Shown piece by piece: positions 4,760 through 8,397 of a DNA stretch of 8,397 bases. The position numbers and the translations under genes were made by a program. The notes beneath the pieces were generated by a model, which saw only the letters and a list, made by a program, of their open reading frames with translations, had not been told where the DNA came from and did no database searches. The stretch spans positions 1-8,397 of the forward strand of contig CAIQSZ010000105.1 of NCBI GenBank assembly GCA_903874575.1. The letters are read 5' to 3'. Source of the DNA: an uncultured Elusimicrobia bacterium (GTDB lineage: Bacteria; Elusimicrobiota; Elusimicrobia; UBA1565; UBA9628). Every line of letters begins with the position of its first letter. Position 1 is the first letter of the stretch.

Positions 4760-6031
4760 CTAGGATTTCGCCAGTTGGATGCGTATGTGAAAATGATCGT
4801 TGTGCTTGGGCCAGTGTATCAGCGCCCCGACGGCGCGCCGGGCTTGATCCTCGCTGATCACTCCTTCCGAGGCGAGGCGTCGTAAACCCTTGCCTAACGC
4901 GTCATGTAGGCTGTAGTCGACCAGGATCATCTCTTGGCCGGGCACATGATGGAAATCCGGTTTACTGAGCATCAGAGCGGCGATCGCCATCGAGTTCGCT
5001 TGCACGTCGAAGTTCCCGCGGCCGCCGATAAACGGAAGGTCGAAATCCACGCCGCGCTGGTGGCTTAGGTGCCCCCCAAGGCGGCCGCCCCCATACTTTG
5101 AAATGTCCCACACGCCGAATTTCGCCCCTGATCGTATTTCCGCGAAATACGCGGCATATTTTTCGCCCATGGAAACGATGATTTTAATCATGTCCGCCGT
5201 ACCATAGCACGCATTGCCGCATCTCGGCTCCAGTCCTGGCGTCCCCGGAGGGAGCTTCGTGGTGACGGCGGATGCTCCAGTCAATAGGGGGCTAGTTCCT
5301 TTCACCCAGTCGAGTACATCCGCGCCAAAGTTCTTCCAGCTATAACTCAATGCCTTTTCCCCGGAGCTACCCGATCCTCTCGTCTCAGGAGGCACCACCA
5401 CATCGTTTCCCTCCCATTTCCTCCTCGCTGTCGGATGGCGCTGTGTGGGCTGCCCGGCTGCGGCAACAAGGTCTGCCGGCGGCTGGTCAGCGGGCGATGC
5501 TTGGACGGCGGCTATGTCGGTCTGTGGGGGGGTGGTCCCTATCACCTGATGATAGATGTTCCGCAACCAGTCATAGCCATGAGGGAATAACTGTTTGAAG
5601 ATTTTGACGCCGGTATTCGCCGGCCCAGGAGCGCTTCCCGCCGATTTCCTCGTCGCCGCCAGAGAAGGCGGGGGAGATGGCGTAGGTTTTCTCGGTGGAT
5701 GAACGTCGGGAGTCCCGGCATCAGGTCGAGCAGGATTGCCTGCGGTAGGGCCGTTTGCATCCGTGGAGGACAAAAGCTGAGCTGCTAGCCGCGACGCTTC
5801 GCCCGAGGCACCTTTAGCCCTGGCGCGCGCTATCTCAGGCCCCGCTTCCGCCTGAGGTGGAGGAGGCGCCTGCTGTGGTCCGCCGCCTTTGCATGGCGCA
5901 TCTGCTTTTGCACCTGCTGCAGTTTTTCGATCGGCACAGTCGGATTTTTCGGGGGGCTGTGCAGGAGCTGCAGCCAGGGCTCCTTTGGCTGCGAGAACGG
6001 TGAAGATCAAGACGGTGAGCGACCATTTCAT
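4760..6031 (-). CDS. Secreted M74/MepA-like murein endopeptidase
   Basis: A 423-aa precursor. Residues 1-20 (MKWSLTVLIFTVLAAKGALA) look like a Sec signal peptide cleaved after ALA. Residues about 21-225 are a low-complexity Pro/Ala/Gly-rich linker, broken by a more ordered piece at about 141-167. The C-terminal 170 residues carry the LAS-type metallopeptidase signature of penicillin-insensitive murein endopeptidases: SHQRGVDFD with H324 and D331 seven apart (as H113 and D120 of E. coli MepA), and HWPKHNDHFHIRI with the H413-x-H415 pair. In E. coli this enzyme cuts the D-Ala-mDAP cross-link of peptidoglycan in the periplasm. The cysteines of RCGNACYG (271, 275) may form a disulphide. The long linker is unusual next to E. 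coli MepA, which is mostly catalytic domain, and may let the enzyme span the envelope. The start has GGAG just upstream. The gene is less GC-biased than its neighbours, suggesting a different history. Confidence 0.85.
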   Translation of the reverse strand: MKWSLTVLIFTVLAAKGALAAAPAQPPEKSDCADRKTAAGAKADAPCKGGGPQQAPPPPQAEAGPEIARARAKGASGEASRLAAQLLSSTDANGPTAGNPARPDAGTPDVHPPRKPTPSPPPSLAATRKSAGSAPGPANTGVKIFKQLFPHGYDWLRNIYHQVIGTTPPQTDIAAVQASPADQPPADLVAAAGQPTQRHPTARRKWEGNDVVVPPETRGSGSSGEKALSYSWKNFGADVLDWVKGTSPLLTGASAVTTKLPPGTPGLEPRCGNACYGTADMIKIIVSMGEKYAAYFAEIRSGAKFGVWDISKYGGGRLGGHLSHQRGVDFDLPFIGGRGNFDVQANSMAIAALMLSKPDFHHVPGQEMILVDYSLHDALGKGLRRLASEGVISEDQARRAVGALIHWPKHNDHFHIRIQLAKS

Positions 6032-6069
6032 TGACTCCAGGGTACATTACGGATAATTCCGGCGCAAGT

Positions 6070-6102
6070 ACTAAAGGCCCATAACACAGACAGGCCTTTA
6101 GT
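6070..6102. promoter_or_regulatory. 10-bp perfect inverted repeat upstream of the peptidase gene
   Basis: ACTAAAGGCC (6070-6079) and GGCCTTTAGT (6093-6102) are exact inverted copies separated by 13 bases. The repeat lies about 40-70 bp upstream of the peptidase ATG, in the divergent gap. No U-run follows on either strand, so a regulatory binding site or RNA hairpin is more likely than a terminator. A smaller palindrome, CGGATAATTCCG, lies at 6050-6061 closer to the gene. Confidence 0.45.
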
Positions 6103-6176
6103 CCTACTCGCTGTTGCTCACGGTCGGAGTCGAGCTGTCCGAGATCCACGGGACGTTCAAGAGCGGGGGATCTTAG
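6102..6176 (+). pseudogene. Possible C-terminal tail of a lost gene
   Basis: Immediately after the inverted repeat, a plus-strand frame reads SYSLLLTVGVELSEIHGTFK and SGGS up to TAG at 6174-6176. Nearly every third codon position is G or C, as in the neighbouring chromosomal genes, and the hydrophobic-then-polar pattern looks like the end of a membrane protein. An in-frame TAG (6099-6101) precedes it, and no start codon with a ribosome site was found. I infer that the body of the gene was lost when the peptidase block arrived or by deletion. At 24 codons, chance cannot be excluded. Confidence 0.35.
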
Positions 6177-6182
6177 GATCGA

Positions 6183-6212
6183 GCGACAGGGGCCGCCGCG
6201 TTTTTCTACAAT
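6183..6212 (+). promoter_or_regulatory. Candidate promoter of the GT2/GT-C operon
   Basis: A good -10 TACAAT (6207-6212) is preceded after 18 nt by GCGACA (6183-6188), a partial match to TTGACA. The GTG start of the glycosyltransferase is 8 nt beyond the -10, with no Shine-Dalgarno sequence. This again points to a leaderless transcript. Confidence 0.5.
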
Positions 6213-6220
6213 AGCGCGCC

Positions 6221-6973
6221 GTGGCCAAGCCCAAGATCATCGTCGTCATGCCCGCCTATAACGCCGAGAAGACCCTCGAGCGCACCATCCGCGACATCCC
6301 GTCCGGATCGGTCGACGAGGTCATCTTGGTCGACGACTGCTCGAAGGACGGCACCGTCGCCTTGGCGCGCAAGCTCGGCTTGACCGTCATCCAGCATGAG
6401 GACAACAAGGGCTACGGCGGCAACCAGAAGACCTGCTACGCGGAGGCGCTCAAGCGCGGAGCCGACGTCGTGGTCATGGTTCACCCCGATTATCAATACG
6501 ACGCGCGCCTGGTTCCCATCATGGCGGCGCTCATCACCAACGACATTTGCGACATGGTCTGCGGCAACCGTATCCGCACGCGCTGGGAGGCGTTGGGCGG
6601 CGGGATGCCCGTCTATAAGTACGTGTTCAACCGGGCGCTGACGGCGTTCGAGAACTTCGTCAGCGGTCAGAACCTGGGCGAGTGGCACTCCGGACTGCGC
6701 GCGTACTCGCGCAAGTGCCTGGAGACGGTGCCGTGGCGGAAGAACTCCGACGACTTCGTCTTCGATCAACAGTTCCTGATCCAGGCGGCGATGCTCAAGC
6801 AGCGCCTGGGCGACGTGCCCGTCGCCGCTCGATATTTCGAGGAGGCTTCCTCGATCAACTTCCGCCGCTCCTGCGTGTACGGACTTTCCGCGCTGTGGTG
6901 CCTGGGCCAGTCGGCGCTCCAGCGGCTGGGCGTGGCCCGCTTCGATTTGTTCGAGCCGAACGGAGCCCAGTGA
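6221..6973 (+). CDS. GT2 polyprenyl-phosphate sugar synthase-like glycosyltransferase (DPM1/ArnC-like)
   Basis: A 250-aa soluble GT-A-fold enzyme, close to the length of DPM1-type synthases without membrane helices. It probably transfers a sugar from a nucleotide donor to a polyprenyl phosphate at the inner face of the membrane. Motifs in order: VVMPAYNAEKTL (8-19), EVILVDDCSKDGT (33-45, with D38-D39 for the nucleotide), NKGYGGNQKT (62-71), VMVHPDYQYDARL (85-97, replacing the usual DADLQ-type metal motif), GEWHSGLRAYSR (153-164) and SDDFVFDQQFL (176-186). GTG at 6221 is the only start giving a complete N-terminus; an in-frame stop lies at 6212-6214 and the next start is ATG at codon 10. Its TGA overlaps the GTG of the following GT-C gene (GTGA), which suggests that it makes the lipid-linked donor for that enzyme. 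The sugar is unknown. Confidence 0.9.
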   Translation: MAKPKIIVVMPAYNAEKTLERTIRDIPSGSVDEVILVDDCSKDGTVALARKLGLTVIQHEDNKGYGGNQKTCYAEALKRGADVVVMVHPDYQYDARLVPIMAALITNDICDMVCGNRIRTRWEALGGGMPVYKYVFNRALTAFENFVSGQNLGEWHSGLRAYSRKCLETVPWRKNSDDFVFDQQFLIQAAMLKQRLGDVPVAARYFEEASSINFRRSCVYGLSALWCLGQSALQRLGVARFDLFEPNGAQ

Positions 6974-8397
6974 GCGGCCTTCCGGCCGCCGGCCTGACGG
7001 CGGTCCTCTCGGCGGCGGTCGCCGCGGACGGGCTTCTTCCGGCCTTGCGCGCCGGGGTCGCGCCGTTGCTCCTATTGGCGCTCATCGCGTTGTCGGCTAC
7101 GGGAGCCGGACGGCGCCTGGTGGGAGCGCTCGCGCCCGGCTTGGCCGAGGATGAGAAGAGCGTCGCCGGCGCGACCCTCGGCCTGGGGACGTTGGCTTTG
7201 GGGATGTTCGCCTTAGCCGCATTCGGCCGCCTGGAATCCTGGGCCGTCTCGGCCTTGCTCGGCGCGCTGTGGTTGTGCGGTTGGCCCGAGCTGCGGCCCG
7301 CGCTGGCGTCTCTGGCCGACGGCGCGCGGCGCGCGTCCGCGCGCCCGTGGCTGTGCGGCGCCGTCGCCCTCCCGCTCTTCTTCGCGCTGTGGGCCTGCCT
7401 GGTCCCGCCGCACCAGTACGATTCGCTGGTCTATCATCTCGCGCTTCCCCAAGAGTACCTGCGGGCGGGCCGCCTGTACGCGCCCACGGGGATGGTATTC
7501 GCGCACTTCCCGCAGAACGGCGAGATGCTGTTCACCTTGGCCTTGCGCCTGGGTTCGGACCTGCTGGCGCAGATGTTCGTCTGGCTGGCGTCGGCGCTGA
7601 CGATCTGCTGGCTGTTGACCTTCGGCCGACGGCTTACGTCCGCCGCTCCGTGGGCCGCGCTGTTGGTCGCCACGCACACCGCTGTGCTGCTGATGAGTTC
7701 GACGACCTACGTCGAACCGCTGGTGATGCTGTGGGTCATCGCGGCCCTCCTGACCTTCGAGGCGTCCGACGAGGGAGGCGACCGGGGTCTCACGGTCCTG
7801 TCGGCGCTGTTCGCCGGGCTGGCGCTGGGGACGAAGTACTACGCGGGCCTGGCGGCGGCCCTCCTGGCCGCGCGCTTGGTCGTGCGCGGCCGGCTCAAGT
7901 CCGCGGCCCTGTTCGCGGTTGTCGCCGGAGCGGCGTTCGCTCCCTGGCTGATCAAGAACTGGATGCTGGTCGGCAATCCCGTCTTTCCGTTCTTCTATAA
8001 GATCTTTCCGGCGACGAAGGTGGGCTGGACCGCCGAACTGGCGGCGGGCTATTTCCAGGTGCTTACCGAGTATGGCCACGGCCGGGGCTTCCTGCGCGAC
8101 CTGCTGTCTTTGCCCATCCTTCTGTTTCGCAATCCCCTGCGCTTCGGCGGGGGCATGGACGTGCTGGGCGACCTCGGCTGGGACCTGACCTTGTGGTTAT
8201 GGGCCGGCGGATTGTACGCTGCTTGGCGGCGGCGCGAGCCCAAAGGCCTGGCGACGTTCACCGCCCTCTACTTCGCCGGGTGGTTCGCGACGGGCGTGGT
8301 TCTGCGCTTCCTGACCGCGCTGGTTCCGGCGATGGCGCTGGTCGGCGCGGCCGGCGCGGCCGCGTGGCGGGAGAAAGCGGGGACTGCGGCGCGCGCC
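6970..8397 (+). CDS. GT-C-fold membrane glycosyltransferase, 5' part (runs off right edge)
   Basis: An open frame of 476 codons without a stop from GTG at 6970 to the window end; the C-terminus lies outside. The start overlaps the GT2 stop by 4 nt (GTGA), so the two are translationally coupled. The protein is very hydrophobic with many predicted membrane helices. It shows the pattern of polyprenyl-phosphate-sugar-using GT-C enzymes: VPPHQYDSLVYHLALPQEYL (146-165) with D151 as the likely catalytic acid in the first large external loop, HFPQNGEMLFTLALRLG (179-195), GLALGTKYYAGL (283-294) and PWLIKNWMLVGNPVFPFFY (325-343). These last motifs (GTKY, PWxxKNW, GNPVFPF) are typical of bacterial GT-C proteins of unassigned substrate. 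Together with the preceding GT2 it probably forms a donor-making and donor-using pair. Which sugar and acceptor are involved cannot be said. Confidence 0.9.
   Translation, partial: MSGLPAAGLTAVLSAAVAADGLLPALRAGVAPLLLLALIALSATGAGRRLVGALAPGLAEDEKSVAGATLGLGTLALGMFALAAFGRLESWAVSALLGALWLCGWPELRPALASLADGARRASARPWLCGAVALPLFFALWACLVPPHQYDSLVYHLALPQEYLRAGRLYAPTGMVFAHFPQNGEMLFTLALRLGSDLLAQMFVWLASALTICWLLTFGRRLTSAAPWAALLVATHTAVLLMSSTTYVEPLVMLWVIAALLTFEASDEGGDRGLTVLSALFAGLALGTKYYAGLAAALLAARLVVRGRLKSAALFAVVAGAAFAPWLIKNWMLVGNPVFPFFYKIFPATKVGWTAELAAGYFQVLTEYGHGRGFLRDLLSLPILLFRNPLRFGGGMDVLGDLGWDLTLWLWAGGLYAAWRRREPKGLATFTALYFAGWFATGVVLRFLTALVPAMALVGAAGAAAWREKAGTAARA

Noticed and set aside
5400..5900. Frameshift or gene fusion inside the peptidase linker
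   Set aside because: The frame is continuous, and composition is low-complexity Pro/Ala throughout as expected for a disordered linker. No second domain was recognised.
7213..8079. Treating the right-hand region as minus-strand coding
   Set aside because: The plus-strand frame from 6970 is open for 476 codons to the edge and carries GT-C motifs and membrane helices, so it is the real gene.

Overview
The window comes from a GC-rich bacterial chromosome. The core genes have strongly G/C-biased third codon positions. The organism is probably diderm, because a periplasmic-type murein endopeptidase sits among genes of the kind used for polyprenyl-phosphate-linked envelope sugars. The phylum cannot be fixed from the sequence. 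High-GC Elusimicrobiota-like genomes are a guess only. No tRNA, rRNA or CRISPR array was seen, and no stretch over 300 bases lacks a feature.

Layout, left to right. (1) 1-590 is the 3' part of a DegT/DnrJ/EryC1/StrS sugar aminotransferase, entering from the left edge with its PLP lysine just inside. (2) 584-642 (minus) is the last 18 codons of an M74/MepA-type peptidase gene, cut off by a mobile element. (3) 643-2996 is a 2.35-kb, lower-GC IS1595/ISXO2-type element with about 32-bp imperfect terminal inverted repeats. All its genes are on the minus strand: a 270-aa two-helix membrane protein of unknown function, a full-length zinc-ribbon DDE transposase, and three tiny genes of 42, 66 (HTH) and 47 aa (one membrane helix plus amphipathic helix). 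Each of the last two starts in a 4-nt ATGA overlap with the gene before it. No 8-bp target duplication flanks the element, which fits the loss of the rest of the peptidase gene by deletion or recombination. (4) 3066-4724 is a GT-C-fold membrane glycosyltransferase. (5) 4760-6031 (minus) is an intact secreted M74-type murein endopeptidase with a long Pro/Ala-rich linker. (6) 6102-6176 is a short coding-like tail that may be another gene remnant. (7) 6221-8397 holds a DPM1/ArnC-like GT2 transferase whose stop overlaps the start (GTGA) of a second GT-C transferase, which runs off the right edge.

How the genes may work together. The GT2 enzyme probably loads a sugar onto a polyprenyl phosphate, and one or both GT-C enzymes would transfer it on the outer side of the membrane. 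The aminotransferase would supply an amino sugar. This has the logic of an ArnB/ArnC/ArnT-like or glycoprotein/glycolipid modification locus, but the substrates are unknown. The locus has been broken up by a transposon and by peptidase genes.

The most interesting signals are the cargo-bearing element with its coupled micro-gene operon, two candidate palindromic operators placed on its two promoters, and a repeated arrangement in which a -10-like hexamer lies 6-8 nt before a start codon with no Shine-Dalgarno sequence. That arrangement suggests leaderless mRNAs for first-in-operon genes, whereas internal genes have Shine-Dalgarno sequences.
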